From: Candidatus Beckwithbacteria bacterium
GTDB taxonomy: Bacteria > Patescibacteriota > Microgenomatia > UBA1400 > UBA1449
Direction: 5' to 3'
Assembly: GCA_012797845.1 (NCBI GenBank)
Contig: JAAZOH010000010.1
Span: forward strand, 1-47,332
DNA: 47,332 nucleotides
This document shows positions 18,460 through 26,998 of the stretch, piece after piece. The notes below the pieces were generated by a model. That model did no database searches, was not told where the DNA came from, and worked only from the letters and a program-made list of their open reading frames with translations. Positions within the stretch are counted from its first letter, which is position 1. Each line of letters opens with the position of its first letter. The position numbers and the translations under genes were made by a program.

Positions 18460-19260
18460 ATGTCCAAGCAAGTTATTATTCATCCAAGCATCACTGGTTT
18501 TTTACTTATTTTTGTACTGCTAATCCAAATAGCATTCACTCGTTTTTTACCTCAGGGAAAAGTATTAGGAATTAGCCTGGATTTAAATGAATCAAAAATT
18601 ATTTCTTTAGTAAATTTACAGCGCCAAAAAGAAGGACTAACACCTCTTAAACCAAACGATAAACTGGCGGCGGCGGCTAAGGCTAAAGCCAATGATATGT
18701 TTGAATTTGGCTATTGGGATCACTATTCTCCAACCAAACGCCCTCCTTGGACTTTTATTTTAAATGCTGGTTATGATTATCACTATGCTGGTGAAAATCT
18801 AGCCAAAGACTATTATGACGATCAAAGTTTAGTACAAGCCTGGATGGACTCTGAACCCCATAAGGCCAATATTTTAAATAAAAATTATGAAGATATTGGC
18901 ATTGCCATTATGCAGGGCGAACTCAATGGCAAAGATACGGTTTTGGTAGTCCAAATGTTCGGAGCTCTTTTCCCTGCATCTTTAACTGAGAGCGAACGTA
19001 TTACTCAAGAGCTTGGCGCACCACTCCTTGATTCTAAGCTTGACCAAGCAAATACATTTGTAAACACTAATTTTCAAGCCAGTAAGATTGTAGCGCTTAT
19101 TGTTATTGGTTTATTGTTGGGCCTTCTTATTTATGATGTAACCAAGAGTCATCGTTTTCGCAATTTTAGCCGTAATACCAAACAATACTGGGGGCATTTT
19201 TTATTTCTATTTGCCCTAGGGATTATTATTATTTTAACCAGACAAGGTAGTATTTTATGA
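18460..19260 (+). CDS. CAP-domain (SCP/PR1-like) membrane protein
   Basis: This 266-residue protein has an N-terminal hydrophobic segment (about 10-28) and a CAP domain (about 42-175). The domain's metal/active cavity motifs are WDHYSPTKRPPW, YAGENLAKDYY and WMDSEPHKANILN, with the two histidines and glutamate expected in CAP proteins. Two further membrane helices (about 208-228 and 243-260) close the chain, so the CAP domain probably lies outside the cell on a three-pass anchor. The molecular activity of bacterial CAP proteins is unsettled. The last four bases (ATGA) overlap the next gene, indicating translational coupling. Confidence 0.85.
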   Translation: MSKQVIIHPSITGFLLIFVLLIQIAFTRFLPQGKVLGISLDLNESKIISLVNLQRQKEGLTPLKPNDKLAAAAKAKANDMFEFGYWDHYSPTKRPPWTFILNAGYDYHYAGENLAKDYYDDQSLVQAWMDSEPHKANILNKNYEDIGIAIMQGELNGKDTVLVVQMFGALFPASLTESERITQELGAPLLDSKLDQANTFVNTNFQASKIVALIVIGLLLGLLIYDVTKSHRFRNFSRNTKQYWGHFLFLFALGIIIILTRQGSIL

Positions 19261-19496
19261 AAGATATTTTGCAGCTTTTTATTGTTATTTGGCTGGCAAT
19301 TTTTGCTTATTTACTTTTTCCCAATCAGCAATTGATCCGTTTATTTATTTTAATAACCATGACTTTAGTTTTTATTGCCTGGGGTTTAAAACAACATATT
19401 GTCAATAAAACTTTATCTTTAAATATTATTTTAGAATACTGCTTTTTAGGCCTGCTTGGTATTGCGCTGGTTTCTTTTTTACTTTACTATAAGTAA
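19257..19496 (+). CDS. Small three-helix membrane protein
   Basis: This 79-residue protein consists almost entirely of three hydrophobic helices (about 4-20, 26-42 and 56-77) joined by short polar turns (GLKQHIVNKT). I do not recognise a family. It overlaps the CAP-domain gene by the four bases ATGA, so its translation is coupled, and the two products may form one membrane complex. The coupling and uniformly membrane-like composition favour a real gene. Confidence 0.65.
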   Translation: MKDILQLFIVIWLAIFAYLLFPNQQLIRLFILITMTLVFIAWGLKQHIVNKTLSLNIILEYCFLGLLGIALVSFLLYYK

Positions 19497-19522
19497 TAGC
19501 CTGTTAATTAGTAATTTAAAAC

Positions 19523-19544
19523 ACATAACAAGAAATTGTTATGT
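19523..19544 (+). promoter_or_regulatory. Hairpin just upstream of the PEP synthase start
   Basis: A perfect 8-bp stem ACATAACA/TGTTATGT surrounds the loop AGAAAT and ends seven bases before the ATG at 19552. It has no T run, so it is not a normal terminator; it may influence translation of ppsA. Confidence 0.4.
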
Positions 19545-19551
19545 CCTGCCC

Positions 19552-21885
19552 ATGAATAAACATACTGCCCCCCATGTTGCCTGGTTTGATGAAATCGACC
19601 ACGACAGCATTCCTCTAGTCGGCGGCAAAGGTGCTAACCTTGGCGAGATGACCAAAGCCAAAATTCCGGTTCCACCTGGATTTTGTGTTACTGCTCCAGC
19701 CTACTTTTATTTTTTAGAAGCCAATAATTTGCGTGACGAAATCCGCAGCATTTTAAAAGGAGTCAATATTAACGTGGGCAGATCACTCAATGCTGCTCGT
19801 GACAAAATTCAAGCTCTTATTTTGAAGGCAAAAATCCCAGAAGATTTGGAACAGGCAATTGTTGAAGCTTACAAAAAAATGCCTCAAAAAGATCAAACTC
19901 TAGTAGCTGTTCGTTCTTCAGCTACAGCTGAAGACTTACCAGATGCTTCTTTTGCCGGTCAACAAGCGACTTACTTAAATATCCAAGGTACAAAAGATGT
20001 AGTCAGACATGTTCAGAAGTGTTGGGCTTCACTCTTTGAATCTAGAGCTATTTTTTACCGAGAAGAACGAGGTTATGATCACTTTAAAGTAGGTATTGCT
20101 GTGCCAGTTCAGAAAATGGTCCAGAGTGAAGTTTCCGGAGTTATGTTTACGATTAATCCAGTCAATAATGATAAAACTTCTATTGTGGTCGAATCCATTT
20201 TTGGTTTAGGCGAAATGATTGTTCAGGGTAGTGCTACTCCTGATCATTTCGAAATTGATCGGCGCAATTGGAGAATTATTCACAAGGAAGTTTCCGATCA
20301 AGATATTGAGTTGATTAAAGTCAATGGCATTACTAAAGAACGCAAAATACCAGAAAGCCGAATTGGTAAGCAGAAATTGGAAGACAAACTAATTGTTAAA
20401 GTTGCTCAAATTGGCGAACAATTGGAAAAGCATTACCGTTGGCCTCAGGACGTAGAGTGGGCTTTTGAAGACGATAAGATTTATATTGTTCAAACTAGAC
20501 CTATTACCACTCAAGACGCAGTAGCTAAGAAAGTTAGTATTGCGGAAACGACTGTAATGGCTGAGACTAAAAAAGCTGCCATTTTATCGGGTGCTGCTGC
20601 CAGCCCAGGTGTTGCTGTTGGTACAGTCAAAGTTCTTAAATCACCAGATGAAATTGATAAAGTTTTGGAGGGTGATATTTTAGTAGCCCCCATGACTACT
20701 CCAGACTACGTTCCAGCTATGAAACGAGCTGCTGCTATTGTCACTGATAAAGGCGGTCAAACTTCCCATGCTGCTATTGTCAGCCGAGAACTGGGCGTGC
20801 CCTGTATTGTGGGAACTGACAAGGCTACTGCCAAGCTTAAAATGGGTCAAATTATTACCGTTGATGCTAATAAGGGTAATATTTACCTTGGTAAAATTGA
20901 GATCAAACATCAGAAAATGTCCTTACCTCAGGGTATTAAAGCTATTACTGATATCAAAACCAAAACCAAGGTTTATGTGAATTTGGGTGAACCAGAACTG
21001 GCTTTTGATACTGCCCGTAAATATGTTGATGGCGTTGGTTTGCTAAGAGCCGAATTTATCATTTCTGAATACATTGGTATCCATCCTAAAAAATTAATCA
21101 AGGATGGTCGAGGTAAATTCTTTACTACCAAATTAGCTGAAGGCTTGGAAGAGTTTTGTCGGGCTTTTTACCCAAGGCCAATTATTTATCGGGCTACTGA
21201 TTTTAAAACCAATGAGTACCGGGAATTAATTGGCGGCGATGAATACGAGCCTGTCGAACCAAACCCCATGATTGGCTATCGAGGCTGTGATCGTTACATC
21301 CAAGATGGTGAAGTCTTTGATCTAGAAATGGCCGCTATCAAAATGGTAAGAGAAAAATTTGCCTGGAAAAACCTCCATGTCATGATTCCTTTTGTACGAA
21401 CGGTTGCCGAAATGAAAGAGATCAAAGAAATGATGATCAAAAATGACTTAAAGCGAACCCCTAACTTTAAGTTATTTATGATGGTGGAAATCCCTAATAC
21501 AGTCTATCAACTGGATGATTTTATTGATGTGGGTATTGATGGAGTTTCTATTGGCTCTAATGACTTAACCATGCTTATTATGGGAGTTGATCGAGACAAT
21601 GAACAAGTAGCTCACATCTATGATATCCATGACAAAGGTCCTTTAATGGCTTTGGAAACTATTTGCAAAACCTGCAAGCGCCGCAAAATTCTATGCTCAA
21701 TTTGTGGCCAGGCTCCTTCTCTTTACCCTGATATTACCGAGAAGTTAGTCAAATGGGGAGCAACTAGTGTGTCTGTTAGCCCGGATATGGTTGATAAAAC
21801 TAGAGTCATTGTCTACCAAGTCGAACAAAAACTTAAGAAGCTTAGAGCTGCTAAAGAAACTAAAAAAGGAAAAAAGTCTAAGTAG
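19552..21885 (+). CDS. ppsA: Phosphoenolpyruvate synthase (pyruvate, water dikinase)
   Basis: The 777-residue enzyme makes PEP from pyruvate and ATP (reversible in some fermenters), linking pyruvate to sugar and glycan synthesis. The N-terminal ATP-grasp domain starts PLVGGKGANLGEMTKAKIPV and includes VAVRSSATAEDLPDASFAGQ. The mobile phosphohistidine domain has the catalytic histidine in GGQTSHAAIVSREL (H406). The C-terminal barrel has YVDGVGLLRAEF, NPMIGYRGCDRYI, DGVSIGSNDLTML and the CSICGQAPS cysteine loop. A Lys-rich tail ends the protein. The ATG at 19552 is chosen because upstream codons extend into the previous gene and lack homology. Confidence 0.95.
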   Translation: MNKHTAPHVAWFDEIDHDSIPLVGGKGANLGEMTKAKIPVPPGFCVTAPAYFYFLEANNLRDEIRSILKGVNINVGRSLNAARDKIQALILKAKIPEDLEQAIVEAYKKMPQKDQTLVAVRSSATAEDLPDASFAGQQATYLNIQGTKDVVRHVQKCWASLFESRAIFYREERGYDHFKVGIAVPVQKMVQSEVSGVMFTINPVNNDKTSIVVESIFGLGEMIVQGSATPDHFEIDRRNWRIIHKEVSDQDIELIKVNGITKERKIPESRIGKQKLEDKLIVKVAQIGEQLEKHYRWPQDVEWAFEDDKIYIVQTRPITTQDAVAKKVSIAETTVMAETKKAAILSGAAASPGVAVGTVKVLKSPDEIDKVLEGDILVAPMTTPDYVPAMKRAAAIVTDKGGQTSHAAIVSRELGVPCIVGTDKATAKLKMGQIITVDANKGNIYLGKIEIKHQKMSLPQGIKAITDIKTKTKVYVNLGEPELAFDTARKYVDGVGLLRAEFIISEYIGIHPKKLIKDGRGKFFTTKLAEGLEEFCRAFYPRPIIYRATDFKTNEYRELIGGDEYEPVEPNPMIGYRGCDRYIQDGEVFDLEMAAIKMVREKFAWKNLHVMIPFVRTVAEMKEIKEMMIKNDLKRTPNFKLFMMVEIPNTVYQLDDFIDVGIDGVSIGSNDLTMLIMGVDRDNEQVAHIYDIHDKGPLMALETICKTCKRRKILCSICGQAPSLYPDITEKLVKWGATSVSVSPDMVDKTRVIVYQVEQKLKKLRAAKETKKGKKSK

Positions 21886-21925
21886 TTTTTTACTCTTGCA
21901 TAATAAGCTTTTTTTTGCCAATATA

Positions 21926-21955
21926 CACAGGTGCAAACAATGCACCTGTGTTTTT
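21926..21955 (+). terminator. Intrinsic terminator after ppsA, also abutting the next start codon
   Basis: A perfect 10-bp stem CACAGGTGCA/TGCACCTGTG (21926-21935 with 21941-21950) with loop AACAA is followed by five T. It lies 41 bases after the ppsA stop. The next ATG (21958) is two bases beyond the T run, so the same bases are the leader of the next gene. Confidence 0.8.
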
Positions 21956-21957
21956 AT

Positions 21958-22692
21958 ATGACCGATAATCTTCAAAGTAATATTACTACTTCACCTAAAA
22001 AACGTTTAGTTAAAATTGGCTTAATTATAGTTATCGGAGTCATTTTTGTTACTGGAGCTTATTTGCAAAATCAAAAACAGCAAACTAAAAAAGTTATGGG
22101 AGCAAAAGCAGCTAGTGCTCAGTTAGTTTATACCTCCAAAGCTACTTTCAAAACAAAAACAGCTCCTTTTATGCAGAAAACTTTTGTTAAAGTTTCCTTT
22201 CTCCCACCTAAACAACCATCGCCAGTTTGGCTCGAATTAGCTACCAAAGATAATGTAGAGGGAGTTAGTCTATTAGTGTATCACCCCCTGCTAGCTAAAC
22301 TTGACTGGCCTTTTATTGAAAATACCAAAATGACTCTGTATCAAAGAAAGCCTATATATACTTCAATTGATGAGTTTGCTAAAAATCCACCTACAGACAA
22401 AATCGTAGTTTTTGATGACTATATGCCTAGAGCCTTAATGTCTAATTTTAAAAGCTTGAGTGATACAGAAAATTTGGATGGAGTTGATTTTATCGCTACA
22501 ACTCATCACCAACTATTCGAAGAGGATGGATTTTTAGTCTATGAAGCTATGGTTGATGCCAGCGGGGCAAAAATAGAAAATGATCAAATGACATGGAATA
22601 TGTTTATGCCTGAAGTTTCAGAAAATAATCCAATTACAATAAAGGGGGTTGACATAACCTATAATCAACCTGCTATGATAGAGTCACAATAA
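21958..22692 (+). CDS. Membrane-anchored hypothetical protein
   Basis: The family of this 244-residue protein is not recognised. After a short basic N-terminus, one membrane helix (about 20-38, IGLIIVIGVIFVTGAYL) leads to an extracytoplasmic domain of about 200 residues with regular beta strands and no cysteine pairs. Readable segments include PVWLELATKDNVEGVSLLVY and DKIVVFDDYMPRALMSN. The ATG at 21958 is preferred over in-frame codons from 21931 because those lie inside the terminator hairpin. It stands between ppsA and the surface-protein cluster, with which it shares its single-anchor layout. Confidence 0.7.
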   Translation: MTDNLQSNITTSPKKRLVKIGLIIVIGVIFVTGAYLQNQKQQTKKVMGAKAASAQLVYTSKATFKTKTAPFMQKTFVKVSFLPPKQPSPVWLELATKDNVEGVSLLVYHPLLAKLDWPFIENTKMTLYQRKPIYTSIDEFAKNPPTDKIVVFDDYMPRALMSNFKSLSDTENLDGVDFIATTHHQLFEEDGFLVYEAMVDASGAKIENDQMTWNMFMPEVSENNPITIKGVDITYNQPAMIESQ

Positions 22693-22794
22693 ATCTGCTG
22701 CCCTTCTTGTAAAAAAGAGATTTTTATTATTTTGTTTTCCTGCCCTAGACAAAAAAAGATAAATACCCTACCATGGATATGGTGTGGACAATAT

Positions 22795-22822
22795 TTGACA
22801 AAACGTTTCTAACTGAGATAAT
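22795..22822 (+). promoter_or_regulatory. Promoter of the WxL-interacting-like gene
   Basis: A perfect TTGACA (22795-22800) is followed after 16 bases by GATAAT (22817-22822). The start would be near 22829, about seven bases before the ATG at 22836. This rules out the longer in-frame start at 22773, which lies upstream of the promoter. Confidence 0.7.
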
Positions 22823-22835
22823 ATCAAGAAAATAT

Positions 22836-23792
22836 ATGAACCACCTCAATAATCTGATGCACAACACTTTTAAAATATTTCTAATAGCATTTTTCTTTGT
22901 CTTTTATGTTATTATTTCAAATAAATTTGTTTTAGCTCAAGGTACTAGTTTAACGATAATTCCCCCCAAATTTGAACTTTTTTCAAACCCTGGTGAAACA
23001 ATTAGTGAAAAAATTAGAGTCAAAAATAATTCTGATGCCCCTCAAACCTATACCGTTTTAATAGAGGATTTCACTACTTCTGGAGAAGAGGGCGATGTTG
23101 TTCTAGAGGAAGAACAATCCGATACCTCTTATTCACTAGCAAAATGGATTGAACCAGCTTTTAAAGATGTAATTCTACAACCGAATGAAGAAAAAAGTTT
23201 ATCATTTGTAGTTAACGTGCCTCGTAATGCTGAGCCTGGTGGTCACTATGCTTCAATTTTATTTCAAAGCAATCTTGAAGGAGTAAATGTTGAAGGTGGT
23301 GCCTCAGTAGCACAACGAATTGGTAGTTTGGTTTTATTGCGAGTATCAGGTAATGTGAATGAAAAAGCTGCAATCGAAAATTTTTCTACTCCAGCCTATC
23401 AGGAAAAAAGCCCTATCAGTTTTCTACTTAGAGTAAAAAATGATAGCAATACTCATATCAGACCCCAAGGAACTATTGTTATTACTAATTTATTTGGTAA
23501 AAAAGTAGCTGAAATTCCTCTTCAAGGATTAAATGTCTTACCGGGAGCAATTAGAAAAATGGAAACGATTTGGGACGAAGGTAATGTTTTAGGAGTTTAT
23601 ACAGCAACTTTAATTGCTACTTATGGACAACAAAAATTGCCACTTACCGCTGCAGTTCGTTTCACTGTAATCCCCAAAACTTTACTTATAATTGGCTTTG
23701 TTGGTGGCGTAGCTTTGATTGGTTTTATTCTAACACTCATTATGGGTCGAAAGCGGTTTGCCAAAATGATGCGGGTCCTTATGAAAGGTTAG
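22836..23792 (+). CDS. Secreted two-domain Ig-like protein with C-terminal membrane anchor (resembles WxL-interacting/DUF916 proteins)
   Basis: This 318-residue protein has a signal peptide (about 10-34, ending VLAQ), a first Ig-like domain (about 36-160: SLTIIPPKFELFSNPGETIS, VKNNSDAPQTYTVLIEDF, PGGHYASILFQS), a second (about 165-275: ISFLLRVKNDSNTHIRPQGT, GNVLGVYTATLIATYGQQ) and a C-terminal membrane helix followed by a basic tail (GRKRFAKMMRVL). Length and layout match WxL-interacting proteins of Gram-positives (DUF916 plus DUF3324), which hold surface proteins at the cell wall. I see the similarity only by eye, so the family is tentative. It opens the cohesin-dockerin surface cluster. Confidence 0.7.
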   Translation: MNHLNNLMHNTFKIFLIAFFFVFYVIISNKFVLAQGTSLTIIPPKFELFSNPGETISEKIRVKNNSDAPQTYTVLIEDFTTSGEEGDVVLEEEQSDTSYSLAKWIEPAFKDVILQPNEEKSLSFVVNVPRNAEPGGHYASILFQSNLEGVNVEGGASVAQRIGSLVLLRVSGNVNEKAAIENFSTPAYQEKSPISFLLRVKNDSNTHIRPQGTIVITNLFGKKVAEIPLQGLNVLPGAIRKMETIWDEGNVLGVYTATLIATYGQQKLPLTAAVRFTVIPKTLLIIGFVGGVALIGFILTLIMGRKRFAKMMRVLMKG

Positions 23793-23891
23793 TTTATTTG
23801 ACTTTTTTCTTCCTCTTCCTCTTGCTACAATTTAACATATTAGACGTATTGCCAAAAAGGTATTTATTGGCAAATAATCAATCGTATCTTT

Positions 23892-25148
23892 ATGAGTCTA
23901 TCTGCCAAGCTGTTGACTATATTTTGTTTTTTAACTCTGATTATATGTTTATCATTTCATTCTCTGGCAACTATTATTCCTATAACCTTAGCGGTAGGTG
24001 AGCTGGAAGATGCCCAGGATTTACTCAACAACGATCAGGAAGGTCTTGTAGGCGTTGAACACGCTATTAGTTTTAAGCTTCCATCTGACGCTCAACACAT
24101 CAGATCATCAGACTATGTAATTGTTTCACTGTATAATTTTGACGCAATCACTTTGCCTACCTCACTTAGCGGTGATTATTTAGGTAATCCTTCTTACTCC
24201 CTTGATGAGAAAGATATTAAGATTACTGGGATCTATTTAAGTCCTGGTGGTACTTTACGTATAGTCGGAGTTACTGCTACCAATCCTAATTTAGAAGCTC
24301 ATTTTAATGTCACGATTACCGTATCTGAAGATGAAGAAGGAGCTATTATTAAAAATATTATCCATATTCAGGCAGCAGCCTTTGATGGCTCGGTAACGGT
24401 CACTGCGTCAATTGCTCCACCTGTCGCTTCACTTAATATTAGCGGTTATTCAGCTCCAGATACTTTTATAACCCTTACTGAAAATGGAACCACGATTGGT
24501 ACTGATGTAGCAGATGCTGAAACAGGGTTATTTAGTAAATATTTAACCGGCTTAGCCAGTGGTAATCATAGTATTACTATTTATGGCGTAGATAATAATA
24601 GTTTAACTACTTCTCCCTACACCTTCTCGGTTAGCACTCCACTTTACCAAGTTACAAGTGTTACTGGATTACTTCTTTCGCCAACAATTCAAATAGATAG
24701 CACAACCATCGTTCAGGGTGATAACCTAATTGCTCAAGGTTCCACTATCCCATCTGGAGATATTAGCCTTTTTACTGAATCACCACTTTCAACTTACTAT
24801 ACAACAGCAGATTCAGTTGGTGCCTGGTCATACACTATTGATGATACGAGCACTTATAATGTTGGTGATTACCGGGTATATGCATTGGTTCAAAATAGCA
24901 TTGGTACTCAAAGTTTGTTTAGTAATTCACTACAGTTTTCGGTAACCGCTAGTTCTAGTGCTACCCCAAGCCCTCCGGCTTGCAGCATTGATCAAGGAGA
25001 TCTCAATTGTGATGATGCAGTTAATTTGATCGACTTTTCTATCCTAATGTATTACTGGGGAACTGATAGTTCTTCTGCAGATATTAATGAGGATGATATC
25101 GTTAACTTGATTGACTTCTCTATCATGATGTACTACTGGGGTACATAA
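23892..25148 (+). CDS. Secreted dockerin-bearing protein with Ig-like modules
   Basis: This 418-residue protein has a signal peptide (about 1-34). A first module (about 35-170) resembles a cohesin-type or CBM-like beta sandwich; then come two Ig-like repeats (about 180-355, each starting near a segment such as SAPDTFITLTENG). A short Ser/Pro linker leads to a C-terminal type I dockerin: two calcium loops, D-L-N-C-D-D-A-V-N-L-I-D at 370-381 and D-I-N-E-D-D-I-V-N-L-I-D at 397-408, each followed by FSI(L/M)MYYWGT. The ligand residues at loop positions 1, 3, 5, 9 and 12 are all present. Dockerins bind cohesins; two cohesin-like proteins are encoded just downstream. Confidence 0.88.
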   Translation: MSLSAKLLTIFCFLTLIICLSFHSLATIIPITLAVGELEDAQDLLNNDQEGLVGVEHAISFKLPSDAQHIRSSDYVIVSLYNFDAITLPTSLSGDYLGNPSYSLDEKDIKITGIYLSPGGTLRIVGVTATNPNLEAHFNVTITVSEDEEGAIIKNIIHIQAAAFDGSVTVTASIAPPVASLNISGYSAPDTFITLTENGTTIGTDVADAETGLFSKYLTGLASGNHSITIYGVDNNSLTTSPYTFSVSTPLYQVTSVTGLLLSPTIQIDSTTIVQGDNLIAQGSTIPSGDISLFTESPLSTYYTTADSVGAWSYTIDDTSTYNVGDYRVYALVQNSIGTQSLFSNSLQFSVTASSSATPSPPACSIDQGDLNCDDAVNLIDFSILMYYWGTDSSSADINEDDIVNLIDFSIMMYYWGT

Positions 25149-25237
25149 GCAAATTTCTTCATAGATTCACACTATCTTTCTGCTTGCGAAGCTATCTCAA
25201 ACTTGCTAATCTAATATAAGGAGTATTAGTAATTTAC

Positions 25238-25340
25238 CACTTTGCTTTGTTTGTCATTGCAATGCCAAACGTAGCGTATGTAAACCTGACAAGGTTTTGT
25301 TTGGTGTGATGCAATTATTGGATATATGGAAAGCAAAGTG
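25238..25340. repeat. Long interrupted inverted repeat (103 bp)
   Basis: Nested perfect arms are 25238-25248 with 25330-25340 (11 bp), ATTGCA 25256-25261 with TGCAAT 25310-25315, CCAAAC 25265-25270 with GTTTGG 25299-25304, and AAACCT 25282-25287 with AGGTTT 25292-25297, around the loop GACA. The outer arm ends 14 bases before the start codon at 25355. The rest of the 206-base gap (25149-25354) holds no gene. It may be a palindromic mobile repeat or a structured leader. Confidence 0.55.
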
Positions 25341-25354
25341 ATTTGATTTCTGCC

Positions 25355-26995
25355 ATGGCTCGAACTAAAAAATACCTGTCTTCACCGAGTAGTTCGGCAG
25401 CAAAGAGGGGGTTTTATCGCCCTTTGCGTCGAATTAGTGATAAGCCTGCTGCTAAGGTAGTTTTGTCTTCGGCTAAAAATACAATTAATCCAGATAATGC
25501 AACTAATACTGAAATTGAGGAACTAAAAGCTCAGATTCAAAAAGCCCAAGACTTAAAAGCTGAACTGGAGCAAAAAATCAAATCTGAGCTAAATGATTCA
25601 TCACATGAACCAACCTACCAAGCTCTGTCCAGAAATCTAAAACCACAGTCAGCTGAGGAAGAGTCAGAGCCTCAAATTTCACACCTCAAACCATTACATG
25701 CTCAACAGCAAGAAACAGAAGAAGAGCCTGATTTTACAAGTCATAGTGGCGATGAAAAAATGTTGCTATTAGAAAAAGAACTTAATTATGCTTTAAAAAA
25801 AGAAGAACAGTTTAAACACCAGATTTCCGAAATGAGAGAAGAGCTAGAAAAAGAGCGAGAGCAAATGCAACATACTATCAAAAACTTGCGCCAAGATGTC
25901 AGAGGTATGCAACCTTTACATGAAAATAAGTTTTTTTCAATTTCCCAGGAATTGCAGGAAGTGGTTTCTGCTATGAATCAACTTGTTGAAACTGAAAACA
26001 CTCCCACCTCTTCGGCAAACAATACAACTCAAACAGCAGTTACCCCTGCTAATCAAACTAATAATATTGTTACTAACCAAGCGGCAGCAACTCCTCAAGG
26101 AGGAGAAGGAAGTCCGGCTGAGGCACCTACTAATACTCAACCTCAACCCTCCGCCAACCAGCCGACTCCTGCTGATCAAGCTCCTGGGACAACAACCCCA
26201 GAAACACAAGCTGCTCAACCTGGGAATACAGAACCAGAGCCTAAGAAAGGAGGTCTACTTTCAAAAATTCCCAAACCAGTTAAAGTTCTAGCAATTGCTT
26301 TAATTATTGTGACAGCTTTAGGAGGAGGCGCTTGGTATTTCTTAAATCGTAAAACTGAAGTCGATACTGCCCTTTTACAGGAATATTTACCCGAAGGAGT
26401 TGAAGCCCCTCAACCACAAGTTGCTGGTGATAGTACGGTTGCTGAACCAGAACCAACAGCTAAGCCAACTCCAACTCCAAAGCCAGAAGCCAAAAATAAG
26501 GGCAGTACTCCAGAACTAAGTCTTGAACCAGAAAAAGATAAATACGAGGAGTCTCAAGCAGACATCTCGTTTGCTGATACAAAATGGGATACTTATGTTG
26601 ACCAGGAATTTGGCTTTGAGTTAACGTATCCTAAAAACGTAGTCAATATCGTTAGGACTGATAGCAGTATTACCTTTATTAGGAAAACTGGCTATGTTTT
26701 TAAAATCCAAATTATTGAAACTGCACTAGATCTAGCTGAGTATTGGAAGCTGATTAAAGCTAGCAGTTTAAGTTATAAAGTTAAAGAAACTACCTTTAGA
26801 GACAAACCAGCTCTCCTGCTCGAGCTTGAAGATTTTTCTGATTATCCTGGTGATAAGTATTTGGTCAAAACCTCAGAAAACTATGTTTTAGACATATGGT
26901 ATGCAACTTATAGCAACACACTTTCTGACGATGATGCTAAGAGAATTGATATTATGCTCAACTCCATGAAGTTTATCGATGAAAAAGAGGAATAA
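25355..26995 (+). CDS. Coiled-coil single-pass membrane protein with extracytoplasmic domain
   Basis: No family is recognised for this 546-residue protein. The cytoplasmic part starts basic (MARTKKYLSS), then has two heptad-rich coiled-coil stretches (about 50-80 and 130-190) and a long Pro/Thr/Gln/Asn-rich linker (about 215-300). A membrane helix follows (about 312-332, VLAIALIIVTALGGGAWYF), then a Pro/Lys/Glu linker and a compact outer domain (about 410-546: WDTYVDQEFGFELTYPKNVV, YVLDIWYATYSNTLSDDDAK). The N-terminus-in orientation is inferred from the charges. The ATG at 25355 is preferred over the in-frame TTG at 25343. Its position before two cohesin-like genes suggests a scaffold linking cytoplasm and surface. 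Confidence 0.75.
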   Translation: MARTKKYLSSPSSSAAKRGFYRPLRRISDKPAAKVVLSSAKNTINPDNATNTEIEELKAQIQKAQDLKAELEQKIKSELNDSSHEPTYQALSRNLKPQSAEEESEPQISHLKPLHAQQQETEEEPDFTSHSGDEKMLLLEKELNYALKKEEQFKHQISEMREELEKEREQMQHTIKNLRQDVRGMQPLHENKFFSISQELQEVVSAMNQLVETENTPTSSANNTTQTAVTPANQTNNIVTNQAAATPQGGEGSPAEAPTNTQPQPSANQPTPADQAPGTTTPETQAAQPGNTEPEPKKGGLLSKIPKPVKVLAIALIIVTALGGGAWYFLNRKTEVDTALLQEYLPEGVEAPQPQVAGDSTVAEPEPTAKPTPTPKPEAKNKGSTPELSLEPEKDKYEESQADISFADTKWDTYVDQEFGFELTYPKNVVNIVRTDSSITFIRKTGYVFKIQIIETALDLAEYWKLIKASSLSYKVKETTFRDKPALLLELEDFSDYPGDKYLVKTSENYVLDIWYATYSNTLSDDDAKRIDIMLNSMKFIDEKEE

Positions 26996-26998
26996 ATC

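Noticed and set aside
21931-21957. Upstream in-frame start of the membrane protein at 21958
   Set aside because: These codons form the loop and right arm of the ppsA terminator hairpin and encode no signal-like sequence.
22773-22835. Upstream in-frame start of the WxL-interacting-like gene
   Set aside because: A TTGACA-N16-GATAAT promoter lies between it and the ATG at 22836, so the mRNA would begin downstream of this start.
24999-25148. EF-hand regulatory protein
   Set aside because: The two 12-residue loops lack the N-terminal helix of an EF hand, sit at the C-terminus of a secreted protein and match the dockerin pattern.
25937-26291. Extra genes inside the coiled-coil protein gene (both strands)
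   Set aside because: They arise from Pro/Thr/Gln-rich codon bias, have no promoter or ribosome-binding site, and are low-complexity shadows.
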